Assembly: GCA_945912145.1 (NCBI GenBank)
Contig: CAMEBF010000016.1
Location: forward strand, 1 to 47,206
Source: an uncultured Clostridia bacterium
GTDB lineage: Bacteria; Bacillota; Clostridia; Oscillospirales; Acutalibacteraceae
Reading direction: 5' to 3'
Length of the DNA: 47,206 nucleotides
Within the stretch, counting starts at the first letter, position 1. Every line of letters begins with the position of its first letter. This document shows, one piece after another, positions 31,474 through 40,548 of this stretch. The notes beneath the pieces are model-generated. The model had not been told where the DNA came from and did no database searches. It saw only the letters and a program-made list of their open reading frames with translations. Made by a program: the position numbers and the translations under genes.

Positions 31474-33360
31474 TCAAGCCGCATCGCTGACCTCTTCGGC
31501 ATAAACGAGCTTGTCGGCATCGATCCAGAGACCGGAGTTGTCCGTCGCCTTATAGGTCACGGTCAGAACATCGCCCACGCTATAGAAGATTGCGGACGGT
31601 TCCTTGTCAGCCGATACCTTGACAAACTTGTCCACACCCGCAAGGCGGATATAATAGCACGTCGAACCGTTTTCGATCTGGCTGCGGATCTCCGTCACCG
31701 CGCCGGTCGCCGTCACGGTCTGATCCTCCGGCTTTTCCGCTGCGGAGCCGCCTTCGCCGTCCGGCACAAGTTCGGGGACAACAGACGTATCCACGTCGAT
31801 GGCAACATTCTTATTCTCTTTGAGCACCTTTGCATAGTTCTGGATGCACTTCACGAGATCGGGATTGCCGTCGGCGTTATCCGTTGCCACGATGTTGTAG
31901 TTACCGACGTTGACCATCGCGTAGCCCTTGACAACGTTGCTGCTGTCCTTCATAGACATGAAATAGGTTGCTTCACCGTCGAGGTTGATCAGCAGCGGGA
32001 ACGTCGCGCTCCATCCCTTATCGGACAGTGCGCCCTGCGCCGAACGCTGCGCCGCCGCTTCGGTTGCGCCGGTTGTTGTATAGAACATCGCATCCTTGGT
32101 ACGCTGATTGATCAGGATGAAACCGAGAATGGATTCGTCCGCCGTGACGCTGGTGACGCCGGTGTAGATATACACGTCATCGTTCATCGCGATATAGCTC
32201 GAACCCGTTGTGGTCTTCTTCACGCCGGTCTGGCCGAAAACGGAGTTCCAGAAGCCGTTGGCGTAAGTGCCGTAGTAATTATACTGCTGAACAAGCAGGT
32301 CGGCATTGTAGACCTGGTCGATCCACATCAGATCGATCTGACTTCCGTCCTCCGCCGTAGCGGAGCCGACCTTGACTTCGTCGATTGAATAGTAATGCGA
32401 TTCACCTGTCACCGCGTCAACCATGACAATGCCCTTGACGTCGTCACCGCCGATGAGTCCGACTTTTTTCTCGATGACTTCGCAGATCCAGTAAGGCGTG
32501 CCGGCGTCGTTCACTTCAAACGAAATGCTGCCGAAGATCGCGGTCGGGTAATCAAACCGCAGGATACGCTTCAGATTCTTCTGGAAATGCTCCGTCGGCG
32601 AATACTTGATATAGCCCGAGGAAGAGCCGTCCTCCCCTAACAGGACGAACTGAGTCGCCTGCGTGTTCATGTTCACAAGAACATAACCGGGGAAGCCCTT
32701 GGAGGTATTGTTCAGCCATTTGAAGATGTTGCCGTAACGCAGCGGATAAACGCGGCAAGGCTCACCGTTATAGTTGATCTGCGTGGAGTACTCCGTCGCC
32801 AGCTCAAACTGCGATTCCAGACCGATCGTCGCCAGATCGCCGAGCACCTTGTCCGCCAATTTTTCAGCGGCGTCCTTGTCGATCATCGCCACATTGGTGA
32901 AATCCTTCGTGCTGTCGATCTTGGTCACGCTGGAGTCGAGCTCCACGTTGTCGCTGAACGAAAGCAGCTGACTGAACGATTTGGCGCGGAAAAAGACGCT
33001 TGACGTCAGATAGCCGACAAGCAGCACAACACCGAGAATCACCACCAGCACAATCGGCGCGATCGCGACCTTGCGCACATACGGCACATACTCCGGACGA
33101 ATGAACGCCTTGGAGAGCAAAAAGTTCAAAGCAATAAAGACAGCCGCGATGATCGCCCAGAACATATAGAATTCCACCACGCGGAAGTTCATGGGAGGCA
33201 GCATAAAATAATAGATGACTGCGCCGATAATCGCCGTGAAGACAAGGCTCAGGACGATCTTCAGTCCGGCTTTCTCGGGTGGGATCAGCACTTCTTTGGT
33301 CGAAGAGCCGTTTCTCTTTTTTCCCTTATCGGAAAAATCTACTTGAATAGGATCACTCAT
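31474..33360 (-). CDS. Large membrane-anchored protein of unknown function
   Basis: No family recognised. The 628-residue product has three N-terminal membrane spans (about 34-54, 63-86, 95-120) and then about 480 extracytoplasmic residues. These hold several similar strand-rich units, for example GYVLVNMNTQATQFV, GIVMVDAVTGESHYY, GFILINQRTKDAMFYT and GYAMVNVGNYNIV, a pattern that recalls PepSY-type repeats. The last 80 residues after an acidic linker look like a separate small beta-domain. It is monocistronic, with its own promoter and terminator and a TAGGAGATG ribosome site. A surface or envelope role is the most one can say. Confidence 0.72.
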   Translation of the reverse strand: MSDPIQVDFSDKGKKRNGSSTKEVLIPPEKAGLKIVLSLVFTAIIGAVIYYFMLPPMNFRVVEFYMFWAIIAAVFIALNFLLSKAFIRPEYVPYVRKVAIAPIVLVVILGVVLLVGYLTSSVFFRAKSFSQLLSFSDNVELDSSVTKIDSTKDFTNVAMIDKDAAEKLADKVLGDLATIGLESQFELATEYSTQINYNGEPCRVYPLRYGNIFKWLNNTSKGFPGYVLVNMNTQATQFVLLGEDGSSSGYIKYSPTEHFQKNLKRILRFDYPTAIFGSISFEVNDAGTPYWICEVIEKKVGLIGGDDVKGIVMVDAVTGESHYYSIDEVKVGSATAEDGSQIDLMWIDQVYNADLLVQQYNYYGTYANGFWNSVFGQTGVKKTTTGSSYIAMNDDVYIYTGVTSVTADESILGFILINQRTKDAMFYTTTGATEAAAQRSAQGALSDKGWSATFPLLINLDGEATYFMSMKDSSNVVKGYAMVNVGNYNIVATDNADGNPDLVKCIQNYAKVLKENKNVAIDVDTSVVPELVPDGEGGSAAEKPEDQTVTATGAVTEIRSQIENGSTCYYIRLAGVDKFVKVSADKEPSAIFYSVGDVLTVTYKATDNSGLWIDADKLVYAEEVSDAA

Positions 33361-33389
33361 TTTCTCATCTCCTACATATAGTAAAAAAT

Positions 33390-33418
33390 ATTATACAATA
33401 AAACGCTGACAAATACAA
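33390..33418 (-). promoter_or_regulatory. Promoter of the 628-residue membrane protein
   Basis: Minus-strand TTGTAT (33413-33418), a 17-bp spacer and TATAAT (33390-33395). Confidence 0.7.
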
Positions 33419-33446
33419 GCATTTTTTCAGCATTCCGGAAAAATGA

Positions 33447-33475
33447 TTGACAGAAAACACGATCCGCGATACAAT
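33447..33475 (+). promoter_or_regulatory. Promoter of the GNAT acetyltransferase
   Basis: TTGACA (33447-33452), 17-bp spacer, TACAAT (33470-33475); divergent from the neighbouring promoter with only 28 bases between their -35 sites. Confidence 0.75.
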
Positions 33476-33508
33476 AAGAACAGAATTTTTGAACGGAGAG
33501 CAAAAAAA

Positions 33509-33985
33509 ATGAATTTTGCCATCAGAAAAGCCGAAAAGAAAGATGCGCCGAGACTACGTGAGCTGCTTGAAACGATTGCGCAGCTGCATCACGAAGGACG
33601 GCCGGACATTTACGCTTCCGGTGCGAAATACGAAATCCGCGATATTGAAAAAAAGATTAAAAATAAAGAGGAACGGATTCTGGTCGCCGTCGACGAAAAC
33701 GATTTCGTTCTCGGGTATACCATGTCGAAGGTGTCGGAAGTCAAAAGCGACGGCATTCTTCTTCCCTATAAAAAAATGTACATCGATGACGTATGCGTGG
33801 ACGAGCATTACCGCAAGCACGGCATCGGACGCGCACTCATGGAGGCGACAAAACAGGAAGCCGTCCGTGAGGGCTGCCATATTGCCGACCTGAACGTCTG
33901 GGCATTCAATGAAAACGCCGTCAGATTCTATGAGAGCTGCGGCATGAAGCGACAGAGAATCTATATGGAGTACGTGCTCGACTGA
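33509..33985 (+). CDS. GNAT-family N-acetyltransferase
   Basis: A 158-residue GCN5-type acetyltransferase. The acetyl-CoA loop is YIDDVCVDEHYRKHGIGRALM, i.e. the RKHGIG form of the Q/RxxGxG/A motif, followed by ADLNVWAFNENAVRFYESCGM, the usual motif B. ATG 33509 has ACGGAGAG upstream; the open frame from 33443 covers the promoter. The acceptor (amine, antibiotic or protein N-terminus) cannot be told from sequence. Single-gene unit. Confidence 0.9.
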   Translation: MNFAIRKAEKKDAPRLRELLETIAQLHHEGRPDIYASGAKYEIRDIEKKIKNKEERILVAVDENDFVLGYTMSKVSEVKSDGILLPYKKMYIDDVCVDEHYRKHGIGRALMEATKQEAVREGCHIADLNVWAFNENAVRFYESCGMKRQRIYMEYVLD

Positions 33986-34022
33986 CAATCATCGCCGGAC
34001 GCTTTGCGGTATTATAAAAACA

Positions 34023-34050
34023 AAGACCTGTCGATTTGCCGGCAGGTCTT
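34023..34050. terminator. Bidirectional terminator after acetyltransferase and GPH transporter
   Basis: AAGACCTG (34023-34030) pairs with CAGGTCTT (34043-34050), with T's to the right and A's to the left. Confidence 0.8.
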
Positions 34051-34061
34051 TTTGATGAGAT

Positions 34062-35642
34062 TTAGGTATCCATCTTACCCATTTGTTCTTTATGTTTCTG
34101 CGCAAGGGCTTCGCTGTCGCCGGAATCGGCGGCCTTTTGCAATTCGGCGCGTCTGGCGAGCAATTCGGCGTACATACGCTCTTTCTTTTTACCGTCGAGG
34201 TCATAGAAGAGCATCGGAATGATACCGAACGAACCCGTGATCGCGGGGATAATCGTGAACATCGCGAAAAGATTGAACTTGACACCGTTGGTCTGTTCGC
34301 GTCCCTGCATATAGGCACTCTGATCGTACTGAATGAGCTTTTTCAGAAGCGTTCTGACAAGCGAGCTGATCTTCTGCGCAACTTTCTGCGCAAGACCCTT
34401 CGCGACGGACGTCATCGCCTCGGTACGGTAGCCGTTCTTCCATTCGCAGTAGTCCATGGACTCGTTGTACATCTCCGTGCCGATAACGGATTTGCAGCCG
34501 TAGAACAGCGTCCAGATAATTTCCCACAATGCCATAACAACCAGCATTGCCCATTTATTCTGATACACGCCGCCGGCCTTCGTCTTCCAGTTCATGCCGA
34601 CACAACCGGCCAGGAAAACGCCGACATAGAGGATATTACTAATGTAGTTACTCATGATGTACAGGAAGCGGCTCGAGAAATGACGGCGCATCCACGGCAC
34701 GTACGAATAGCTGATGGGGCTCAGCGGTGCCGCCGGAATACCGGCGAGCATCGTCATCGACGCGAAATGCAGCACGTCTATGTAGTAATCCGACTTACTG
34801 CCGCTGATGCTGAAGCCCGACAGGAAATCGGACAGCGTCAGGAGCAGGATGGGTTTGTTGTTGACAATCGACTTGATCCCCTGCTTAATGCTCGGCGACT
34901 CCACCGACTGCATGACGCGTTCCTTGGAGTTCATAAAGAACCACATCGACATACCGCTGGAAACGATCGTCGTAAAGACGCCCATGCCGACAAATGTACC
35001 GAGATACAGCTTATTTTTCGAAACTGCTTTGAATACGCTGTTGTCGATCAGATCAAGAATAACCGTTGTGATCTGTTCCGGCAGCTTTTCGCCGAACGTA
35101 CCGGAAGCGAAGTTCGCAATGGTTATGAGTCGCGTTCGGTCGACAGGGTGCGGCGTAATCGTCGCGAGCAACCCCGTTCGGGAAATCGACTGGAACGTCC
35201 CGATACCTTCGCGAATAAACGCCAGCGCGACATAGAAGATAAACTTCGTCATATCCATCGACGTTCTGCCGGGGAAAATCAGCGGCATCAGCCAGTACAG
35301 GCAGGCACCGATCAGGCCGGGAATCGCCAGGAACAGCAGATACGGTCTGAATTTACCCCAACGGGTACGCGTTTTATCGACGATCGCGCCCATGAAGATA
35401 TCGTTAACGACATCCCACACGCCGTTAATCGCCTGCTCGATCATCTGCAGCGACAGATCAACCTGCAGAATGTTGGTAATAAAACGGTCGGAATACTTGT
35501 TGATATTAAAGCTCTGCGCAGCGTCCCAGAGAACAAATCCGACCGTTTCCTTACGGCCGACATAACGCCGGTTTTCATAAACATAACCGGTATTTAAGCC
35601 CTCTTCGGTCTGCGTCTGTGTTTCTTTATTGGCGTCCGACAA
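34062..35642 (-). CDS. GPH-type MFS transporter (sugar/glycoside:cation symporter family)
   Basis: A 526-residue membrane carrier of the glycoside-pentoside-hexuronide family, which imports sugars or glycosides with Na+ or H+. It has about twelve hydrophobic spans with the family-like WDVVNDIFMGAIVDKTRTRWGKFRPYLLF block (residues about 76-104), a stronghold of GPH proteins. The C-terminal region (about 470-526) is a charged, helical tail. The start is TTG 35642 behind AGAGGGG. No glycosidase is adjacent, so the substrate is unknown. Own promoter upstream. Confidence 0.88.
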   Translation of the reverse strand: MSDANKETQTQTEEGLNTGYVYENRRYVGRKETVGFVLWDAAQSFNINKYSDRFITNILQVDLSLQMIEQAINGVWDVVNDIFMGAIVDKTRTRWGKFRPYLLFLAIPGLIGACLYWLMPLIFPGRTSMDMTKFIFYVALAFIREGIGTFQSISRTGLLATITPHPVDRTRLITIANFASGTFGEKLPEQITTVILDLIDNSVFKAVSKNKLYLGTFVGMGVFTTIVSSGMSMWFFMNSKERVMQSVESPSIKQGIKSIVNNKPILLLTLSDFLSGFSISGSKSDYYIDVLHFASMTMLAGIPAAPLSPISYSYVPWMRRHFSSRFLYIMSNYISNILYVGVFLAGCVGMNWKTKAGGVYQNKWAMLVVMALWEIIWTLFYGCKSVIGTEMYNESMDYCEWKNGYRTEAMTSVAKGLAQKVAQKISSLVRTLLKKLIQYDQSAYMQGREQTNGVKFNLFAMFTIIPAITGSFGIIPMLFYDLDGKKKERMYAELLARRAELQKAADSGDSEALAQKHKEQMGKMDT

Positions 35643-35677
35643 GCTAACACCCCTCTGATTGAATTTTCAATATGGAT

Positions 35678-35706
35678 ATATTACCACAGATCCAAACAAA
35701 TTGCAA
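35678..35706 (-). promoter_or_regulatory. Promoter of the GPH transporter
   Basis: Minus-strand TTGCAA (35701-35706), a 17-bp spacer and TAATAT (35678-35683). Confidence 0.6.
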
Positions 35707-35759
35707 CAATAATTCTGAAATGTTAAAAAAAATTTTGGTGCTTTTATGCGAAATCACGG

Positions 35760-35788
35760 TTGCTATTTTTTTTACACTATTGTATGAT
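35760..35788 (+). promoter_or_regulatory. Promoter of the FAD oxidoreductase
   Basis: TTGCTA (35760-35765), 17-bp spacer, TATGAT (35783-35788), with the start codon at 35816. Confidence 0.55.
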
Positions 35789-35815
35789 TACATATGGAAA
35801 AAAGGAGGAGTTCCG

Positions 35816-37135
35816 ATGAAAACAAAAATCATCATCGCCGGCGCCGGACACGGTGGACTGGTCTGCGGCGCGCTTCTGGCGGAAAAGGGGTACGATGTGA
35901 CGGTCTACGAAGCAAAAAAACGGCGCGATATCGGCCACGACTGGACGGACGTCTTCCCGCTTGCGAGCTTTGACGAAGCCGGAATCCCCCGACCGCCGCA
36001 GAACAAGTATATTCCCTCCCGTCCCATCTGCTACACCAACCCGAACAAAACGGTGCAGATCAGAATGCCGGAAAATACCAATAAAAAATCGACCAATTCC
36101 GTTCTGGACAGAAAATATCTGATTCAATACTTACTTCGCTATGCGGAGAAAAAAGGCGTCCGAATCCGTTTTGCCACCGAAGTTGTCTCCCCGATCACCG
36201 ACGGCAAGCGCGTACTGGGGCTGACGCTGCGGAAAAATAATCGGATTTCGTGCGTTTTTGCCGATCTTATCATCGACGCCGCCGGCATGGATTCCCCGGC
36301 CAGACGTCTGCTACCCGCCTGCTTCGGCATTCAGAACGAATTTGAAGAAGATCAGATTTTCACCTGTTACCGCGCCTGCTATGAGAAAACGCAGGCCGAA
36401 GAGCCGGAAAATCAATATATGGTACACTTTTTCCATATGCGCGAGCCGGGCATCTCTTGGGTAATCACGGAGAAAAACTGTATGGATATTCTCATTGGAC
36501 ATTTCGGCACAACGCTGACACAAGAGCAGATCGACGAAGCCGTCGCCGACCTGCGCGGAACCTATCCCGCCATCGGCGAAACGGTTGTACGCGGCGGACA
36601 AGTTGCCCGCATTCCCATCCGCCGTACCATTCCCCTGATGATCTCCGACGGTTACGCCGCCGTCGGAGACTGCGCCGGTATGACGATCCCGATTATCGGC
36701 TCCGGCATCGCCAACAGCATCCGAGCCGGCAAATACCTCGCCGATGCCATAGAGCAAGACCCGAACCAGACCTTCACCAAAGCCGCCCTCTGGCAATATC
36801 AATACAACTATTTTACCAAGATCGGCAATAAACTGGTGATGATCGATAAACTCCGCAGCCTTTGCACCAAGCTCGACGCCGACGACGTGGATTATCTGCT
36901 GGAGAAAAACATTCTTTCCGCCAATGAGCTTGCCTCCGGCAGCGGTTCTGTTGAGCTTTCTGCTTCTCTGCTGATCCAGAAGATTCTGAAAAGCATTCCC
37001 CGCGTCACAATGCTGGCCAATGTGACAAAAACCTTTGTAAAAGCGAATACGGTCAAGCGTGTGCTTTCCGAAATGCCGGAAGAATACGACGAAGAAACCG
37101 TCAACGACTGGACGCGGCAATACGCGCAAATCTGA
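35816..37135 (+). CDS. FAD-dependent oxidoreductase (geranylgeranyl reductase-like)
   Basis: A 439-residue flavoprotein. The N-terminal dinucleotide fold IIIAGAGHGGLVCGALLAEKGYDVTVYE ends in the Glu that holds FAD ribose; a second FAD motif, GYAAVGDCAGMTIPIIGSGI, lies near residue 280. This arrangement is that of p-hydroxybenzoate hydroxylase-fold enzymes, including geranylgeranyl and digeranylglycerophospholipid reductases, as well as some monooxygenases and halogenases. In an anaerobe a reductase of an isoprenoid chain is more likely than a monooxygenase, but this is inference. ATG 35816 follows AAGGAGGAG. Single-gene unit. Confidence 0.82.
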   Translation: MKTKIIIAGAGHGGLVCGALLAEKGYDVTVYEAKKRRDIGHDWTDVFPLASFDEAGIPRPPQNKYIPSRPICYTNPNKTVQIRMPENTNKKSTNSVLDRKYLIQYLLRYAEKKGVRIRFATEVVSPITDGKRVLGLTLRKNNRISCVFADLIIDAAGMDSPARRLLPACFGIQNEFEEDQIFTCYRACYEKTQAEEPENQYMVHFFHMREPGISWVITEKNCMDILIGHFGTTLTQEQIDEAVADLRGTYPAIGETVVRGGQVARIPIRRTIPLMISDGYAAVGDCAGMTIPIIGSGIANSIRAGKYLADAIEQDPNQTFTKAALWQYQYNYFTKIGNKLVMIDKLRSLCTKLDADDVDYLLEKNILSANELASGSGSVELSASLLIQKILKSIPRVTMLANVTKTFVKANTVKRVLSEMPEEYDEETVNDWTRQYAQI

Positions 37136-37147
37136 AGCATCAAAAAA

Positions 37148-37174
37148 AATCTGCCGATTCCGGCAGATTTTTTT
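37148..37174 (+). terminator. Terminator of the FAD oxidoreductase
   Basis: AATCTGCCG (37148-37156) pairs with CGGCAGATT (37161-37169), followed by a long T-run. Confidence 0.9.
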
Positions 37175-37181
37175 TACAAAA

Positions 37182-37213
37182 GAAAAAACGGAGCAGGACA
37201 AATCCCGCTCCGT
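37182..37213 (-). terminator. Terminator of the small dockerin gene
   Basis: ACGGAGC (37188-37194) pairs with GCTCCGT (37207-37213); on the minus strand it is followed by TTTTTTCTTTT. Confidence 0.8.
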
Positions 37214-37231
37214 TTGTTTTTCATGGAATGA

Positions 37232-37741
37232 TTACGCTACGGAAGATTCCTCTTCAGCAACAGTCGTGGTCTCACCGGAAACGATGATGCTGTTGTGATA
37301 ATCATCAATAGCTTCCTGTGTACCGAAATAGGACTCAACCTCAAGCTTAGCAGCAACTCTGAGGATGATTCTGGCGTCAGCAGCTACGAGCTTACCATCG
37401 GCGATAACATCGGCAGCCCAGCCTTCATACTCATCAAATGCCTGAAGCTTTGCAGCAAAACGAAGGGCAAGACGAGCGTCGGCAGCCTCGATTTTACCGT
37501 TCTTATCAACGTCACCGAGTCTTCCGGTGTACTCCGTGGTGGGCTCTTCACTCGGAGCTTCGGTTGTAGGAACAGAGGTATCCTCTTCCAGACCCGTGCT
37601 TTCCTCTACTTCTTCATGCGAGACAGACTCTGCTTCCTTTGTATATGTTGCACTACTGTCGGCAAAAACGGCAACGATCGTACCGGCAACGAATACAAGC
37701 GCAAGAACACAACAAATGAGAGTCTTAAGATTTTTACTCAT
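37232..37741 (-). CDS. Small secreted dockerin-only protein
   Basis: A 169-residue exported protein. A signal peptide or anchor (1-27) leads to a Glu/Ser/Thr-rich linker (28-72), a dockerin-like pair (about 74-133) and a short acidic tail. The first repeat, DVDKNGKIEAADARLALRFAAKL, has a good calcium loop. The second, DVIADGKLVAADARIILRVAAKL, has Ile at the third loop position where Asn/Asp is normal, so its calcium binding is doubtful. The shared DARLALR helix matches the large dockerin protein at 18310-21501. There is no catalytic or binding domain. AAGGAGG precedes ATG 37741. It has its own promoter and terminator. Confidence 0.85.
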   Translation of the reverse strand: MSKNLKTLICCVLALVFVAGTIVAVFADSSATYTKEAESVSHEEVEESTGLEEDTSVPTTEAPSEEPTTEYTGRLGDVDKNGKIEAADARLALRFAAKLQAFDEYEGWAADVIADGKLVAADARIILRVAAKLEVESYFGTQEAIDDYHNSIIVSGETTTVAEEESSVA

Positions 37742-37821
37742 TTCAATTTCCTCCTTGAATTTTTCGGCATTTCCCGAATGCCTTTTTCTTGTCTTGCGTA
37801 CATCTATACAAGAACACTCGT

Positions 37822-37850
37822 ATCATACCATATTAAACATTATAAATCAA
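37822..37850 (-). promoter_or_regulatory. Promoter of the small dockerin gene
   Basis: Minus-strand TTGATT (37845-37850), a 17-bp spacer and TATGAT (37822-37827), leaving a leader of about 75 bases. Confidence 0.65.
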
Positions 37851-37956
37851 GTCTTTTTTCAATTTTTTATCCGTTAAAATCACCAAAAATAGCGACAAGA
37901 AAAAACGACTTGTTTGTTACTGAATGCTTGAGATGCAACAAAAATTCCCCATCCGG

Positions 37957-38781
37957 TCACCCGTTGAGCCTGTAAGCAAGCAAAGTATAGCCATCGGCGT
38001 TTTTCCTGATTTTTGCGCTTCCGGAGGCGTATTTTTCGCCGCTCTCATGCGCCTGCGCCGCCGTCATATCATAACTGACGCCATCCGAATAGACCGTAAA
38101 AGCTACCGTCAGGGTATCGCCATTCTCTGCCACGGAATCGGCGACAATGCGGTTGCAGAAACCGACGCCGTCCGCAGCCGGCGTATAGAAATACCCGTCC
38201 TCATAACGGAAAAAGGCATAATCGCTCTCCGTATAGACGCTCTCTTTTCCGACCGTCACGTCCAGATAGTTTTTCAGCACCTCGTTGACCGTATCATACG
38301 AAACGCCGTAATAATAGCCGATCGAATCCGACTCCTGCTTTGTGATAATCGCATCGGGATCGGTCTGCCTTGTCAGAGAATAGGCAAAGCGGATCAGCTC
38401 GTAATTGCTGCGGCTGTCCGCCGCATACGGCGCAGACTCCGCAAAATAAACCAGCGCAAAATCACTCAGAAAACGGTTGACGGATTCATATGAAACATCA
38501 TCCGCCTCACCGTTCTGTTCCGGAGCTGTCGTTGTTGTTTCGCCGTTTTGCGTTTTGCCCTGCTCTGCGTCCTCACCATCAGAATCAAGGTTGTTTTCTC
38601 CTTTTTCATTATAATAATATGGATCTTCATCGTCATACGCGTCGGAAACGATGCCCTCATCCGACGATGTTTCTGTTCTGCTGCCGATGATCCCCTGATC
38701 GTTCAGATACCAGAAAACCGCCGACGTCCCGGCGACCAGCACAATCATCACGCCGGCAAATAAGGCTTTTGCTTTTTTCAT
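37957..38781 (-). CDS. Membrane-anchored protein with acidic linker, unknown function
   Basis: A 274-residue protein with an N-terminal signal-anchor (MKKAKALFAGVMIVLVAGTSAVFWYL), an acidic/Tyr-rich linker with DDEDPYYYNEK and a Thr/Glu tract (about 40-95), and a C-terminal extracellular domain of about 170 residues containing SYESVNRFLSDFALVYF and DYAFFRYEDGYFYTP. I do not know the family. ATG 38781 follows AAGGAGGAGG; the frame runs further upstream to 38859 through the promoter. It is expressed from its own promoter. Confidence 0.75.
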   Translation of the reverse strand: MKKAKALFAGVMIVLVAGTSAVFWYLNDQGIIGSRTETSSDEGIVSDAYDDEDPYYYNEKGENNLDSDGEDAEQGKTQNGETTTTAPEQNGEADDVSYESVNRFLSDFALVYFAESAPYAADSRSNYELIRFAYSLTRQTDPDAIITKQESDSIGYYYGVSYDTVNEVLKNYLDVTVGKESVYTESDYAFFRYEDGYFYTPAADGVGFCNRIVADSVAENGDTLTVAFTVYSDGVSYDMTAAQAHESGEKYASGSAKIRKNADGYTLLAYRLNG

Positions 38782-38805
38782 GGACAATCCTCCTCCTTGA
38801 CGATG

Positions 38806-38834
38806 ATTATACCACAGTTCTTTCTGTTTTGCAA
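38806..38834 (-). promoter_or_regulatory. Promoter of the gene at 37957-38781
   Basis: Minus-strand TTGCAA (38829-38834), a 17-bp spacer and TATAAT (38806-38811). Confidence 0.75.
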
Positions 38835-38844
38835 CGATGAAAAA

Positions 38845-38870
38845 ATCGGACGGCCGCAAAGCTGTCCGAT
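38845..38870 (-). terminator. Terminator of the symporter/acyl-CoA ligase operon
   Basis: ATCGGAC (38845-38851) pairs with GTCCGAT (38864-38870), followed on the minus strand by a T-run. Confidence 0.8.
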
Positions 38871-38886
38871 TCTCAATATTTGTATG

Positions 38887-40527
38887 TTAATGTGTCGTCA
38901 GCGCTTCGACGAGGCGTTCGCCGCAGTAGATTTCACGCAGCTTCGGCTTTTCAATCTTACCGGTGGGATTTCTCGGCACATCGGCGAAAATGATTTTCTT
39001 CGGGCGTTTGTAACGCGGCAAGCCCTCGCAAAATTCGACAATCTCGTCCTCCGTGCAGGTCATGCCGGGCTTGATCTCAATGATCGCCGCCGCAATCTCG
39101 CCGAGCCGTTTATCGGGCAGACCGATAACCGCCACGTCCTTGATTCTATCATGCGCGCGCAGGAAATCCTCGATCTGAACGGGATAGAGATTCTCGCCGC
39201 CGCTGATGATGACGTCTTTCTTGCGGTCAACAAGGTAGATAAAGCCGTCCTCGTCCTCTTTTGCCATATCGCCGGTCAGCAGCCAGCCGTCGTCCGTCAG
39301 AACCTCTGCCGTCGCTTCGGGATTCTTATAATAGCATTTCATGACGCCGTCGCCCTTGACCGCCAGCTCGCCGACATCGCCCGGCTTGACTTCCTGCCGT
39401 TTTTCATCAACGATTTTCGTCTGCCAGCCGTAACCGGCCTTACCGATCGCGCCGACCTTCTCGATATTTTCCACGCCGAGATGCACACAGCCGGGACCGA
39501 TGGACTCGGACAGACCGTAATTCGTATCATACTGATGATGCGGGAAGACCTTTTTCCAGCGTTTAATCAGACTGGGCGGAACGGGCTGCGCGCCGATGTG
39601 CATCAGCCGCCATTGCGACAGCCGGTAATCATCAAGATTCAGCTCGCCGCGGTCGATCGCGTCCAGAATATCCTGCGCCCACGGCACAAGCAGCCAGACG
39701 ATCGTCGCTTTTTCTTCGGAGACCGCCTGCAAGACCCATTCGGGCTTCACACCGCGGAGCAGCACCGCGCGACTGCCGGAAATCAGACTGCCGAACCAGT
39801 GCATTTTCGCGCCGGTGTGATACAGCGGCGGAATGCAGAGGAACACGTCGTCCCTTGTCTGCGAATGGTGATTCTGCTCGGCCTTGCAGGACGCCACCAA
39901 CGCCGCATGGCGGTGCAGGATCGCTTTCGGAAAGCCCGTTGTGCCCGATGAAAAATAGATCGCGGCATCGTCGTCGTCCGTGATCTCCACAGGCGGCACG
40001 ATGGTTGAGCAGAAATAGGTCATTTCCGCGTAATTATCGGCATAATCCGGCGTCTCATTTTTTTTGCCGACGAAGAAGTAATCGTCGAGATTCATATCGT
40101 CCTTGACTGCCGTCACGCGCTCGGTAAATTCAGGACCGAATACGAGCATCCGCACATCCGCCAGATCGGCGCAGTATTTGATCTCCTCCGCCGCATAGCG
40201 GTAGTTCATCGGAACCGCCAGCGCGCCGGTTTTCAGAATGCCGAAGTAAATGGGCAGCCATTCCAGACAGTTCATCAGCAGAATCGCAACCTTATCGCCC
40301 TTTTTGATGCCGCGGGTGAACAACAGATTCGCAAAGCGGTTCGCCTTGATGTCGAATTCGCGCCACGTCATCTCACGGCGGTAGCAGTCGGACTCCGACG
40401 TCTCGATCAGATTATACTCGCGCCAGGTAACATGCCGCTCCGGCTGATTCGCCGGATTGATCTCCACGAGACTGACATCGTTCGGATACAGTCTCGCATT
40501 ACGCTCCAAAAATTCCGTAATAGGCAT
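38887..40527 (-). CDS. AMP-binding acyl-CoA synthetase/ligase
   Basis: A 546-residue ANL-superfamily enzyme that activates a carboxylic acid with ATP to the acyl-adenylate and then to the CoA thioester. It shows the P-loop YFSSGTTGFPKA (about residues 190-201), GAQPVPP, NYGLSESIG, the DDGWLLTGDMAKED hinge motif and the C-terminal lysine in PTGKIEKPKLR. The chain is closest in look to medium/long-chain or aromatic acid CoA ligases; the acid is not determined. It lies 21 bases after a sodium/solute symporter gene, suggesting uptake then activation of the same compound. Confidence 0.88.
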   Translation of the reverse strand: MPITEFLERNARLYPNDVSLVEINPANQPERHVTWREYNLIETSESDCYRREMTWREFDIKANRFANLLFTRGIKKGDKVAILLMNCLEWLPIYFGILKTGALAVPMNYRYAAEEIKYCADLADVRMLVFGPEFTERVTAVKDDMNLDDYFFVGKKNETPDYADNYAEMTYFCSTIVPPVEITDDDDAAIYFSSGTTGFPKAILHRHAALVASCKAEQNHHSQTRDDVFLCIPPLYHTGAKMHWFGSLISGSRAVLLRGVKPEWVLQAVSEEKATIVWLLVPWAQDILDAIDRGELNLDDYRLSQWRLMHIGAQPVPPSLIKRWKKVFPHHQYDTNYGLSESIGPGCVHLGVENIEKVGAIGKAGYGWQTKIVDEKRQEVKPGDVGELAVKGDGVMKCYYKNPEATAEVLTDDGWLLTGDMAKEDEDGFIYLVDRKKDVIISGGENLYPVQIEDFLRAHDRIKDVAVIGLPDKRLGEIAAAIIEIKPGMTCTEDEIVEFCEGLPRYKRPKKIIFADVPRNPTGKIEKPKLREIYCGERLVEALTTH

Positions 40528-40548
40528 TTTTTCATTTTTCTCCTTTTA

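Noticed and set aside
34083-35597. A plus-strand open frame of 504 codons opposite the GPH transporter
   Set aside because: Its protein is a low-complexity His/Arg/Asp-rich shadow with no motif, while the minus strand encodes a good transporter.
37957-38859. A longer N-terminus for the membrane-anchored protein up to 38859
   Set aside because: The extension overlaps the TATAAT promoter and a terminator, whereas ATG 38781 has a strong ribosome site and starts a signal-anchor.
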